A stretch of DNA of 64,000 bases from Symbiodinium natans (Eukaryota; Sar; Dinophyceae; Suessiales; Symbiodiniaceae). A model generated the notes under the pieces. The model saw nothing but the letters and a program-made list of their open reading frames with translations, had not been told where the DNA came from and ran no database searches. The DNA is taken from positions 284,840-348,839 of the forward strand of contig CAJNDS010002325.1 in NCBI GenBank assembly GCA_905221605.1, given 5' to 3'. Shown in pieces: positions 51,301 through 60,419 of this stretch. Made by a program: the position numbers and the translations under genes. How positions within the stretch are numbered: position 1 is the first letter of the stretch; each line of letters begins with the position of its first letter.

Positions 51301-51475
51301 CATAAGTACCTTCCAGTCTGTCCATCAATGACTGGGCTACAGGTTTGTACAAGGAAACATACGACTTCAATTGCCAGCTCCAATCTTCCCATTTATCGGA
51401 CTCACCATGGAAAATCGGCGGAGGAAACAATTTGATTTCTCCTCCTAGACCTTGAAAGTTCCCAAATACTGCCAT
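45344..51475 (-). CDS. Copia 2 full-length Gag-Pol polyprotein
   Basis: One uninterrupted frame of about 2043 codons from MAVFGNFQGLGGE (ATG at 51475). Gag (1-280) has KWEDWSWQLKSYVSL typical of copia Gag and a KGKGKGFKGYKG-type basic tract. The CCHC knuckle CFICGSQSHWSKHC is near 300, protease LFDSGASANCC near 553. Integrase has CPHC (zinc motif), D in IQVDYCF near 1123 and D in LQYDQES near 1183, but the expected Glu is replaced: SSGSVGQMQRTL has Gly near 1218. RT has AYVDDLMIV near 1711. RNase H has FVDSDWAG, SSGEAEL, HTDSTAGK and NCADLLTK. The integrase substitution suggests the copy cannot integrate unaided despite its intact frame. Confidence 0.93.
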   Translation of the reverse strand: MAVFGNFQGLGGEIKLFPPPIFHGESDKWEDWSWQLKSYVSLYKPVAQSLMDRLEGTYDPCIDQHLEDFETANCPNQRLVDFSRQLHYLLAQITDGPARLVVRLNESGNGFETWRQLYERFALPDRARGVSLLSRLLDFRFRDASFEADLTEFISLKNKHEKATGKLLDDDLLVTLTVNKTSGALQQHLRLNVDALTTFSDVVQIVKQYYQSRHLANWRSPNSSEGPVPMDIGALKGKGKGFKGYKGKGKGFKGKSKGYKGKGKGKNWKGKGKKGFYKGTGKGKGKGKGGKIGKGPDSGTGCFICGSQSHWSKHCPQNRQSMIAESGELGYECTEEENWPEDIVDTSWWYDDWQSALYSEEDWTYWDDDSWYGQDWYDSSQDWSEDWSDWSLGAQPVFAASGSALSREVPNTGSPPLATQETAAAVTIESTDRSEEREPLTPQLASNNPLLESPRRSSVAPRPVRPSLTSRLFVGALMLIGTLSASVPPHPRSADDVIVDRMIGSHTPHDDSSSESSIEGQSELVPNPNGIGIDRLSDFHIQSGIVDRSWILFDSGASANCCPPWFASDYPLHPVGSDCPALGSISGKTLSILGKRIVELDCNGHSLCVQFYVCEHIPFPLVSVSRFLLQDFWTIMAKDFMALMTPSNQTVPIVRQGTLVYLTPTVIPYSAYSGPRTELEISSLMDDLDLETIDLELRGITDSTHCEYDHLSKISSLVAMAQARARSKPAFARTVAAKRKATKNMDYWEIDDPNCLLIRHHVKTRRAMFGLTRLRSSLPVAEDRLTGARVTKVRYKDGTEQVYRDADWRSLEDPDAALSGDWTGTTEFALYPASGQLETGAKRTRERTRPQEALPSSPRPPHPIESVPSRGTEKESKKVRIVSKQPEKPQSATRPAPSTLEQVSRGESQLRDSEIAILRRLRSIGEFNAKMREDLVRLYHTLDSATSKERTTDYWLQLPNYWVRMVHQKRTDTVHPDDEPSPIAEQSLGDLLTAERYTYIVESQFPELNGSEIEDLWCTMLDPDGVETEPKEDPRRELYHVWRGFVVFASVPIEVGRPIQDTDDKHARVAKGLKVPGEPSASERAQHELTHLPFRDWCPHCVKSKGRHGPAKKQSDRQPVIQVDYCFQATHPDLPLRKILSACDVQTGLGMAVIVPSKGENNYAVAELKKFIYECGRTFGILQYDQESPLKNVCQRVCAELGGLSLRAAPKSHPQSSGSVGQMQRTLYGQVRTLIAQVEQNLNIQITSDHVLYPWALKHAQWLLNRYLVHSDGCTSYYRRWNRNYEGGLCQFAEVVHAKVIGGHAVRKADIPWKSALWLGRDTEADEIIVATDEGVTKVRTVRRTPPSQHWQPDIVNGLKALPWKPKTDGEHSTEFVLPKSLTVIGKVRDPPGLTPPAEPKEVVRTENLKTEPLQLEDMPERRADTSIAEQPASSSAGIVRPAEAAEDERAAKSLRIDPEAPVAEPSPKSRKIAAVMQLIGATVGVNKAITKDGVEVPVHVNYDEDEYRTELKLTEPIIWDITREYPELAQKKGMDHEMGSMKDFNVYTEVPIEKCTEEQISNAIGVRWVKRWKTDTELRMRLVVQGCYQDATKLDTDSLFASTPSLVTMRLLLVMALARNWSISLADISTAFLHAAIGADEEIFVVPPAEYYPTRNCLWKLNRAMYGLKQSPRLWQEHFAKTMQKLGFRRCKSDSNLYCHSSKQLYVLAYVDDLMIVGDPEQSKAFIDSLNKELLVKITGRLEAGSEHSFLGRKLRHNGDSIDILMSQQYIEEILKLYSMNSSSNIVNTTGSSALKRVQDSDTPLDKEEHSKFRTAVGKLLWLAFVRPDCSYAVKELSRDVKGPTLESLAKLKHLLRYLNGTRHTVLRLRPTHMLTDWKSSLELVCFVDSDWAGCSKTRKSTSGSTVQLLGSPIVHTSRTQATVALSSGEAELYAIGQGINEALYVKSIILEAEFARKVRITVHTDSTAGKSIASRFGTGKRTKHVELRYLYMQNLIDAGMLRVCKIGTKDNCADLLTKYVSTETLQSLLNRLGLIRNDFRL

Positions 51476-51520
51476 CACGAATCTAGACAATCTTTCAGGA
51501 GCCCTTGGACTTCGTCCAGT

Positions 51521-51532
51521 GCTCCGCTACCA
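51521..51532 (-). other. Copia 2 primer-binding site
   Basis: TGGTAGCGGAGC on the minus strand, directly after the LTR terminal CA and 46 bases before the polyprotein ATG. Confidence 0.8.
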
Positions 51533-51746
51533 TGAAATTTTACAAAAGCGAAATCGTCTACTCAATCAGGTGACCTCAGAACTGCTCAATTCAATCAAGC
51601 ACAATCAACAAGAACAAACTCTGCTGTGTGATGCAATCACTCGAGCTCAATGTTTTCCGACTTGAGCCAAAGTTGATCCAGCAATCCTCTGGTGACCAAT
51701 GCATCTCTGTGTGGATACAAAGGTGATCTGACCAATCATCCTAACA
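51533..51746 (-). mobile_element. Copia 2 5' LTR
   Basis: 214 bp with canonical termini: sense TGTTAGGATG at the start and AAATTTCA at the end. It contains TTTGGCTCAAG, eleven bases identical to the 3' end of the dinoflagellate spliced leader, at 51661-51671, 128 bases before the LTR end. It borders directly on the CCCCCCTTAA repeat array to the right. Confidence 0.75.
51661..51671 (-). promoter_or_regulatory. Spliced-leader-like sequence in copia 2 LTR
   Basis: TTTGGCTCAAG on the minus strand. Its distance to the PBS (128 bases) is almost the same as in the unrelated copia 1 LTR (124 bases), consistent with it marking the 5' end of trans-spliced genomic RNA. Confidence 0.5.
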
Positions 51747-52000
51747 TTTAAGCCCCCCTTAAGCCCCCCTTCAAAGGGGTCCCTGCAAAGAGTCAAAGCC
51801 CTTAAGCCCCCCCTTTAAGCCCCCCCTTAAGCCCCCCCCTTAAGCCCCCCTTAAGCCCCCCTTAAAGCCCCCTTAAGCTCCATCTTAAGCCCCCCCTTAA
51901 AGCCCCCTTCAACCCCCCCTTTAAACCCCCCTTTAAGCCCCCCTTTAAGTCCCCCTTTAAGCCCCCCTTTAAGCCCCCTTTAAACCCCCCTTTAAGCAAT
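51747..52000. repeat. CTTTAAGCCCCCC minisatellite
   Basis: About twenty degenerate copies of an 11-14 bp unit (CTTAAGCCCCCC, CTTTAAGCCCCC), interrupted once at about 51770-51800. On the minus strand it translates as a GGLKGGLKG repeat. Confidence 0.9.
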
Positions 52001-52062
52001 ATACCAATGATTTGGGCCCGTGATTGGCACAAACATCCTATGTACCAATCATGGGGCCGACA

Positions 52063-52556
52063 TGATTGGTACATTGGTACATTGGTACATTGGTGCATTG
52101 GTACATTGGTACATTGGTACATTGGTACATTGGTACATTGGTACATTGGTACATTGGTACATTGGTACATTGGTACATTGGTACATTGGTACATTGGTAC
52201 ATTTGTACATTGGTACATTGGTACATTGGTACATTGGTACATTGGTACATTGGTACATTGGTACATTGGTACATTGGTACATTGGTACATTGGTACATTG
52301 GTACATTGGTACATTGGTACATTGGTACATTGGTACATTGGTTCATCTTGTGTACCAATCATGGGACGAAATGATTGGTACATTGGTACATTGGTACATT
52401 GGTACATTGGTACATTGGTACATTGGTACATTGGTACATTGGTACATTGGTACATTGGTACATTGGTACATTGGTTCATCCTGTGTACCAATCATGGGCC
52501 GAAATGATTGGTACATTGGTACATTGGTACATTTGTACATTGGTACATAAGTTCAT
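52063..52556. repeat. GGTACATT octamer array in three blocks
   Basis: Perfect or near-perfect GGTACATT units: about 33 copies at 52068-52340, 12 at 52377-52473 and 5 at 52509-52550. The blocks are separated by a ~35-bp spacer containing TGTACCAATCATGG and ATGATTGGTAC, which form a palindrome. Because eight is not a multiple of three, every frame on both strands is open with an 8-residue repeat (YIGTLVHW or MYQCTNVP); these ORFs are artefacts. Confidence 0.95.
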
Positions 52557-52805
52557 CCCGTGTACCAATCATAGGCCGAAATTATTGGGACGTTGGTACA
52601 TTGGTGCGGTTGGGTTCTTGTCCCAATCATGGGCTCAAATGATTGGGACGTTGGTACGTTGGTGCGGTTGGGGTTTTGTCCCAATCATGGGCCCAAAAGA
52701 TTGGGACGTTGGAACGTTGGTACGTTGGTGCGGTTGGGGTTTTGTCCCAATCATGGGCTCAAATGATTGGGACGTTGGTACGTTGGTGCGGTTGGGGTTT
52801 TGGCA
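52557..52805. repeat. ~68-bp tandem repeat (GATTGGGACGTTGG units)
   Basis: Four units containing TGATTGGGACGTTGGTACGTTGG, then GGTGCGGTTGG and TTTTGTCCCAATCATGGG. Each unit holds the inverted pair CCCAATCAT/ATGATTGGG. It looks like a longer-period relative of the adjacent octamer array. Confidence 0.88.
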
Positions 52806-52892
52806 CACATAATAAAAACATCGAGTGCAGACAAAGTGCAAAAGACAGAAATTGCAGAAAAGGTAGGGGGGGGGGGATAGGCATGTACCCAT

Positions 52893-52960
52893 ATATATAT
52901 ATATATATATCAAACTGCAATTATACACATACATACATGTACATATATATACACATACAT
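52893..52960. repeat. AT and ACAT microsatellites
   Basis: About ten AT dinucleotides at 52893-52912, followed by an ACAT/ATAC-rich stretch to about 52960. Confidence 0.85.
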
Positions 52961-55900
52961 TTAATGCACTGGTTGGGGGCCCATGGAATTGCACAGTGGC
53001 ATGAAGAGCCAAGGATGTCAAACAACGGAATCGTCAGTCCTAAAAACCCACAACAGCCACAGTCTGACCATACAATTCGTTGCGTCAATCCGTTCCGGGC
53101 CTATGACCATAAGGGATCTCCTTCCCCGCAGGACCGCGGGGAAGTGTGGGTGGGGGGGGCGGGGGGGGGTATGCGCCATGGTGACATAATGTGATCCGTG
53201 CGGTTAATAATGTTGCAGCGCCGAGTCATCACCCTCACAGTGTTGTAGGGTTTTTCTGCTGAAACGATTCGAATCGCTCTGCCGCAGCTTCGCGCGCACA
53301 TTTGTGATTAGACATACACATGCACAGCGCTGCACATGCTACATCCACGGCAACATGGCGGGAACAAATGTCACGGCGACGAGTGGTCTTGGCCGTTTGG
53401 TGAAACGTGCGAGCAAAAAGCTCCAACAATATTCCGCTTTTGTGCTTTTTGCATAAGCAAATTAGCAGGAAGAATGAAACAGACATATCAGACAAGTCTC
53501 ACAGCGCAGCTAGCAACCAAGAAGACATACTCCGGTTCGATGGAGCCATAATGAACGATGCGACACATCCACTACACTTTTATCTTCTTTTGACGAAGTG
53601 AAGACTGGGCCAGTGGCACCAACAGCTATTTGTACTTTCCAGCAGTAGGTATGCCTAAACCAGAAAGTCCCTTAGTTCAACGACATTTTCCATATGCAGC
53701 CATGGCATCCATCGCTGAAGCTGCTGGCGTGTCGCTCGCCACGGTTTTTTGGGAAGGTGCTTGGATAGTGTCGTGAACCTTTGTGATTCTTCCGAAGCTG
53801 CTGTCATGGGCCACTCTGCCTTGCACATGCAAGTTTTTGTGGCGCTCAGGTGCGTCTTTTGCGTGCTAAGGCCCGAAAGCATGTGCTATGCTACGGAAGA
53901 AGCAAAGAAAGAACCAGTTTTAGGCCAGTGGGAGGTTTAAAGACTCAGGGAACTGGTGTGAATTTGGCTGAGGGTTTCCGGTCCTTTGGTGGAAGGCCAT
54001 GCTACCGTGGGGGATGCATTAGACATGGGCTTGCTTTCGTTGGGTTTTACAGATCCGGTTCCGGATGCTGTTCAGGCATATGGATGCTTGCAGTGTTTGG
54101 CTGCGGGGGTGGACTTCCTTTGTCAAAATGGCCTTCGGTTGTTGATTTTTTTCTTATACTTGTCAGCTGACAGGACATCGACAACAAAGACCGGTGCACC
54201 AGGTCCAGTAGATTCATCTCAGGTTCCCAATACTCGAATTGCCGGCAGGTTGGTACGGTGCCCACGACAAGCTGGAAAAAGCCCCCTATCTGCATCGAAG
54301 TAGATTTCGGGGCGGGTGTTTCGGTTGACCTTTGCCGAAAGGTTTCCACCGTAGAAAGGTTTGGTGTGCACGACATAGGTCACAAACGAATTTCAATCGC
54401 CAGCCACATGTTTGTTGCCATGGATTTTGTTGTTGAAGTTTGTCTCTGCATGCTTATGCCAAATATGGAGGCGTCATGTTCTTTCGTAGCGAGAATGTTC
54501 ATGGTCGGAGTACGATCTTTTGTGGGATTTAGAGTGGTTTCGTGTTGTTTTTTTTCCTTTACTGGCACAGTAATGCATTCGTGAAGTTGTTGAGGCTGTC
54601 ACATGACATTTTCTATTTTAGTTTTTTTTATGTGGCAGCGGTCTATTCGGTGGTGTAATCCTCGGCAATGTATGTGATGGACTCTACATGAAGAGGATGT
54701 GCCCTGTCGTGCGCAATTTCGGCCCATGGCCGGTAGTCAAGTATAGTCAAGTGCATCGTCAGAGCACTGCAGGTCCAAGGTTGCCAGGGTGCTTGCAGAA
54801 TGTTGCAGACCCAATGTGGCCGTTACAGCCTTAGCTTAGCTTGGGTGTAGCTAGCTACAGAGTTGTCCCCTGGTTCTTGAAAAGGAAATCAACCGGTCAT
54901 TTGCTGTCATTTGAGAAGCCTTCTAGAACCACTTCTTCAGGACACCCGCGACCTCCGCGCGGAGGACGATGCGGAGAATGGGGAAGTTGCAGGCTCTGAA
55001 GAGGAGGAGAAGAAGGCCCGGTGAGGGTTGTGGTTGGGTATGAGGTGTTGTTTGGCTTTGTATGCTTGCGGAGATGATTGAGGAGATGCAAGTGCAATGC
55101 TGTTTGTGGACAGACAAGTGACATCCTCACTCGCGAGTTTAGGTTCCCTAGCACACATTGGGTAAGTCGAGCACACAAAAAGCACACTCACGCACGCACA
55201 CACCCAGGGTCCGGTTAGGTCCAGGTCCAGGCAAAAGCGAAGGGTAGTACGGGCGAAAGGGGAGGGAATGTTAGACGAATGGGGCAGGCCGGGAAGGAAA
55301 CCCTCCGAATAACAAGGAGGGCAGACATGGTACATGAAGAGGAAGAACAATCAAAATCAAAACCAAAAGAGAACAGAAACAGATGCTGCTCGTTGAAGCT
55401 TGCATGACAAGTGAAACCTATCAGAAACGATATTTGCACCTGGGTGTTGGTTTCCTTGGCTTGTCATGAAAGCAGGACTGCGTGGAGTGCATTGGATATG
55501 AAAACCGTGCACACGCACATACACTTACTGGCTTTTTTTTTGCATGCTGGGCCGAGCAAGAAGTATAACTTGCAACATTGTAAGGAAGCTACACGTGAGG
55601 GAACCGCGTGATGTGTGCCAGTTTGCGAGTAGAATCCAGGGCAAATCAGTGCTGAAACTGTCGAAAAGCTTCTGTCTTGAGATGCAAACGAACGCATGTT
55701 GGCCACTTCCCCTGCCATCCTGTGTGGATTCGCAAGCAGGCGCTCCAGCATAACGTTTGTGGAAGCCAGCGACCTTCAGCACATATCTTGTCCCAGTGAC
55801 CCAACCTAGCAAGTGCCGAGTCGACAGCGCTTTCTCTGCTGGTCGTCTTTGAAAAGATGTTCTTCGAGTTTTTGAACCCTTGTCCCCCCCAAACCTTCTC

Positions 55901-56749
55901 ATGGGGCTTCATACCAAAGAGGCGTCTGAACCCAAGTACAAAGCAGGTCGAGTAGTCCTCACCATTGTTGTGGCAAGGACGAAAGTCCGGAAGCCCTGGC
56001 GGCGAGACAGCGGAAGCACCGCATCCTTACTGCTCTGCCGAGGGCCCAGTCCTCTCCGGTGGGATCCGCAAGCTTGGGCTCAGAGAGCTCAAGATGACGT
56101 TTGGCTGATGAGTGGGAAGTTCCGGGAGCGAGCTCTCTGTTCACTTTCGGGTTTTCTTGAGAGTTTCTAACGTTCACGGGCTATGGCTCTCCAGTGCCAA
56201 TGGCAATAAGATTTCAAACCTGTGCTTCGGACATCTTTAATCGTGAAATTCAGCGTATTTCAACGTTGTGGTCGTCACCTTGGGTTCAAAATCCCTAGTC
56301 GTTTCAATGATCAGGATTTGCTGCCTGAAGAGGGGCTTGTTGTGAAGTAGTGAACAGGAGTGCAAGTACTAGACCTTGAGCCCTTCAGCGAGAGGAAGAA
56401 GCCGACCACAGATCAGCTCCGACGTCGCTTCACAGAGCCCGTGGGCCCAGGGGGGCGAGGAAACGGGCTGCAGTTTTTGCAGATGTTTTCGGGGTCAGAC
56501 TCCTGTCAGGTTTTCATTCAGGTTCTGCACCGAGCGTTTTGAGACGGTGTGCAAGCCGTGCTTGTATCGCTTGTTGTCATGTGTTGGAGTGCAGCCCAAA
56601 CACTAACATTGAGGAGCACCTTTTTTGGGGACAGGTTGCTTAGATGAGTTGTATGTGCAAGTCGAATTGGTTATGGCTTGAGAATGGAGCCTGCAGCAGC
56701 ATTTTATTTCTGAACATTTTTACTGGCCCTCGCTGTTTCTCAACCGAAA
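52961..56749. other. No confidently recognisable gene
   Basis: A G-rich run lies at about 53148-53169. A plus-strand stretch at about 53980-54170 (DAVQAYGCLQCLAAG, then VDFLCQNGLRLLIF) vaguely resembles an armadillo repeat exon. Another at 56360-56542 (DQLRRRFTEPVGPGG) could be an exon. Neither has supporting splice context that I can establish. A GGGTTAGGTCCAGG-type C/T-rich area lies around 55200. No RNA gene seen. Confidence 0.4.
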
Positions 56750-59093
56750 GTTCCGCAGAAACTCCTGCAGTGGCTTTCCAGCAGGTTTGACCTCAACTCC
56801 GACGGCACCTTGGACAAGTCTGAGGTTCGTCGGCTGGTGCGTCAAGGAAGGCGCCAAGCTTTTAGGGTTTAGGGTTTAGGGTTTGGGGTTTAGGGTTTAG
56901 GGTTCAGGGTTCAGGGTTCAGGGTTTTGACAATACCATGTCTTACCAGCCTAGTGCAACCCAGCGCTTGCTTTGTGTGGGATGTTTCCTCTGCCTCAAAA
57001 CGCGTTCTCGGGCCCCTCCCCCCCGCTTCATGGTTTCCCCCCCAAACAATCACCGTCATTTGTAAAATACCATGAACCACAGGAAACCACCAACGTAAGC
57101 CCTCAACCCGAGACCCTGAACCCCAAGCCCTAAAACCTAAACCCACCACGAACCACAGGGTGGGAAGAGGGGAAACCCGAAGCCTTAATCCTAAACCTAG
57201 ACTCTAAACCCCTAAGCCCTACAGCCAGACTTCAAAACCCTAAACCTTAAACCCGAAGCCCACCACGAATGAAAGAAGATGCACAACAGGGGGGGGGGGG
57301 GGGGGGGGGAAACCTTTGACGCCAAACGGGCGGGGGGGGGGATTCTGCGCAAATTAGCAAGCCCACATTGTGTCTTTGCCGTCATCACCCTGAGCGGCAA
57401 AAGGAAGTCTTCTTGCATCGAAACCTTCGAGCCGTCCAATGCTAGTGAGGTTCTCTTGGCTACATGTCTTGCCGATCAAGGAACGATCGAAATTTAGAGA
57501 CCAGTGCTCCAACATGACTGATCTTGGTGCTGGCATGGTGGCTGCCAGTTAAAGCATGCTGGCGCATCTGGTCCATTGACGGGCTTATAGGGTTTGCAAG
57601 GTTGATGGAGTTCATGGGTTTATTGGGCTTTGTGTTTCCCCTAGGCTGTAGGGTTGAGCGACCTGCTAGACTGGGGGCGCCGGAGACGCCAGGCGCCTGA
57701 CCATAGAATCACTTGCAGGGGTGGTCAAAGCTCAGGGGCAGTGGGGACAATAGCCGGGACCCGGCCTGAATGCAAAAACGATTGTTCCCCACTGGGCATC
57801 CAGGTTAGTTTTGGACAGAGCGAAGGTAAAGCCAGAAAGAAAAATCAGGTGGAGGGAGAACAGGAACATGAGTGGAAACGTTTTGCATCCACCATGCGAG
57901 GCTGGAAGAAGTGATGCAACACACGTGGACACCCTTCAGAGGATCAAACATCTGAAAAGCATCAGAAGACTCCTTTGTTTCATTTCAGAAGTTAGCTACA
58001 CACACAAAGCATGTCTGATGCAATCAGCGCGAGACCGGTGCCGTAAACCTTGGCGCGTTGCAAGCTGCCAGGCCGGGAACGGGCGACGCCGAGGTCGAGG
58101 CTCTTTTCAAGCAGCTGGACCGGAACGGCCGCAGCCTTGGCGAAGCCTGAGGGCATTCAGGGGAGGACTTCGCTGCAGAGTTTTCAAGAGCTTCGAAGGC
58201 GGCCCAACAACCCTTGACAGAAACGGTTCTCGCGACTGCAAGCTTGTTGTGGCTTATGGCCCCTGGGAGTCTTGACGGGGGAGCTGGTCGCAACCACTTT
58301 GGATGCAAAAGAACCGGACGCCCTCTTAGAGCACCGGCCCGAGTTCTCCACAACAGAGCTCTCGGTGCCGTGCGTGCAAAAACCGCCATGACTCATCGCA
58401 TACGAAATGTCACTCCGAACAAATGTAAGCCGCAACAGTTTACCCCGAATATGGCGGTCCGATGCGTTGATAGCTCTTCCGCACGGCTGACCTATCTGAC
58501 CTGAAACGCTCCATCTGCATTGCCAACCATGACCTCATCTGCTTCGGTGTCTTTGCCAAGCCAGGCACCATTGAAACGTTGAGGGCTCCGTTCGGAACGT
58601 TGGTTGTCTTCCACTCAAAGTACTGTCTTTGCATAAGAAGACATTCACCAAACATCCCAGAATCTGTAGTCAATCTGGGCCTGAATTCGAGGGGCCGGCT
58701 CTTCCCCTTTTATCGGTCCTCAGAATCCTCGTCGTTCCAGACGACCAGTCCAACCTGTTTAAGGTTAAGGGGTTTGCTAGAACTCAGCGGTAAGAGGAAA
58801 GGCCTTGCTGCAGCCGCAATGGGTTACTCGCTTGATGCTATGAAAGGGTTAAAGTTACAATGCTGCACTTGCGCTGAAATCCTGCTATTGAGCAGCCGCC
58901 TTGTCTTGGTGATTCTTGCTGTCAGTCCGGTTGTTCTTTGGAGCGCACGTCGGAGATTTCCTTCTGGCATAATCTGGCATACATGAAGCAGACAGGCGAC
59001 GGCCGTGTGAGCTTCAACGAGCTCGTGGCCTGGGTCTTCTCCGCGGAGGCGGCGCCGTTCTGCCGGCCGTGCCATCGCTCAGAAGCATGTTAG
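56750..59093 (+). CDS. EF-hand calcium-binding protein, dispersed exons
   Basis: Three plus-strand pieces encode EF-hand sequence. At 56750-56860, LLQWLSSRFDLNSDGTLDKS has a complete 12-residue loop (56789-56824) with D1, N3, D5, T7, D9 and E12. At about 58090-58140, EVEALFKQLDRNG begins a second loop that then runs into a stop, so it is a degraded or partly intronic hand. At about 58990-59093, TGDGRVSFNELVAWVFSAE ends a loop with D5, G6 and E12 and closes with CRPCHRSEAC and a TAG. EF-hands bind Ca2+. Exon boundaries are not resolved, the first exon runs straight into telomere-like repeats, and a copia relic lies in the second gap. A pseudogene is possible. Confidence 0.5.
56861..56926 (+). 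repeat. Interstitial telomeric repeat (TTTAGGG)n
   Basis: About nine units of TTTAGGG grading into TTCAGGG, starting seven bases or fewer after the EF-hand exon sequence. TTTAGGG is the plant/dinoflagellate-type telomere unit. Confidence 0.88.
57105..57262 (-). repeat. Degenerate CCCTAAA repeats, opposite orientation
   Basis: Words CCCTGAACCCC, CCCTAAAACC, CCTAAACC and CCCTAAACC alternate with a duplicated ACCACGAACCAC/CACCACGAAT segment. This is the complement of the array 180 bp to the left, so the two telomere-like tracts face each other. Confidence 0.75.
57289..57309. repeat. Poly-G tract (21 bases)
   Basis: Uninterrupted G run, with a second shorter G run at about 57330-57340. Length may be affected by sequencing. 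Confidence 0.85.
58492..58590 (-). pseudogene. Copia integrase C-terminal relic
   Basis: The minus strand encodes FNGAWLGKDTEADEVMVGNA, which aligns with SALWLGRDTEADEIIVATD of the copia 2 integrase end. A TAG follows directly. Only about 30 codons are recognisable. It lies between EF-hand exons in antisense orientation, a short old insertion. Confidence 0.6.
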
Positions 59094-60419
59094 CTGCCAA
59101 TTTTCTCGTGTCCATCAATGCTGAGGCCTTGCATGTCGAAGCCGCGGCTAATTTTGTGGCATTTGCGTTCGGATCTGTGTTGGCCTCATCAAGTGCTTTC
59201 AGGTTTGTTTTGGTTTGCAGCCTCGAGCAGAAGCATTCTCAAGTAGATTGTGTGTCAACACAGCGACCGTAGTGTTGTTGTAAAGATTTGTAAAGCACAA
59301 GGCACGACAGGTATTGCAGCAGCCGCCAGGGGCAAGAAGCTTTTCACGGGGCAAGCCCATCTTCCCCAATTCTTGTTCCCACTCCCCATGGCCAGTGTGC
59401 CGGTTGTGTGCTACGAACTCCACTCCACGAACCACAGCCACCAGCAGATACCAGCAGTGTTACGCAGTGTTACGTTCCAAACGTGCCCTGGCAGGGCCCC
59501 GACGCTGAAGAGAGCGAGCGGCTATTCACCGGCCGGCAGTCCAGCCGCCGGGGAAGCGCACCCTGAGAATCAGGTCGAGGTCGCCTTAGCACCGTTAGGC
59601 AGAATAAGTAGGCTTATTAGGCAGAATGAGTTGGGTTCCACAGGCTTCAACATGGTTTAACCCACTTTGTGATGCCTTGTGATGACGGGCATCATCTCGC
59701 GTCATAAGCTCTGGCGGGGTTTGGGCGCCTTCAAGAAATCTTGGCGCCTGGCTGTCCTGAGTACACCGGCGTACTTTGAGCAACTGCTTGGACTGTTTGG
59801 AAGAATTCGCTGAGGCGTCCCTTCCTGTCCTCAAATTTCGAGAGGTTGGGCAAAGGACCATGAAGACGAGGCTGATTTCATGTGAACTGAAGATGCTAGT
59901 TGTAGTTGACTCCTGCAGTCCCAAAATACCAAGATTATTCGTACGTGGTCTTAACTGAGGTTCATTGTTGGACGCTAAGTGCTGACAGCTCCAAGTTCCA
60001 GTCTACTGTGCTGACTCTGTGATGACTATTGTAGTTGCGGAATGAGTTCTTTTCTGACTTTCTTAGAATTTTAAGGAGCTTTCCTTGCAGCTGAGTTTGC
60101 CGATTGCACATGTTCGCACACGGTTGCACACTGGAGTTCAGAAGTCTTGAGTTGCCTCGACAGTGGTCCGCCCTTCCCAGAGCTCACAAAGTGGAGCTAA
60201 GCATTCGGCCATGTAATTCGCTTGACCTTCAAGAGGTGCGGCGCCAAAATGCAGCTTGATTCTCATGGAGTGGCTTCGGGTTTTGGTTCGGGGGCTTTGG
60301 GCCTTCGCGATTTGTGCTCTGTGACATGGTGACCAGTTCAGCATTCTCGAATCTGCGGACGCTGACGGCTCAAGCAAAGTGGATTTTACGTTAGGTTTGC
60401 CAACTACTCCGTGTGAGAC
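59094..60419. other. No recognisable gene
   Basis: Spacer between the last EF-hand exon and the flavoprotein gene. ORFs under 140 codons on both strands lack known motifs. It must contain the promoter and leader of the downstream gene, but no motif stands out. Confidence 0.5.

Larger units (their letters stand above)
45250..51746 (-). mobile_element. Ty1/copia LTR retrotransposon 2 (no 3' LTR found)
   Basis: Sense order on the minus strand: 5' LTR (51746-51533), immediately adjacent PBS, short leader, polyprotein. Downstream of the stop at 45344 I find no sequence starting TGTTAGGATG or matching other parts of the 214-bp LTR. The element is therefore 3'-truncated or its 3' LTR has diverged, and the left limit given is approximate. 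It belongs to a different copia lineage from element 1 (single ORF, different LTR) but uses the same primer site. Confidence 0.85.

Noticed and set aside
51862-52550. Long ORFs on both strands rich in YIGTLVHW or MYQCTNVP
   Set aside because: They are translations of an 8-bp tandem repeat, open in all frames; no protein is supported.
55930-56170. Plus-strand ORF near 56 kb as an exon of the EF-hand gene
   Set aside because: No EF-hand or other motif and no clear splice signals.
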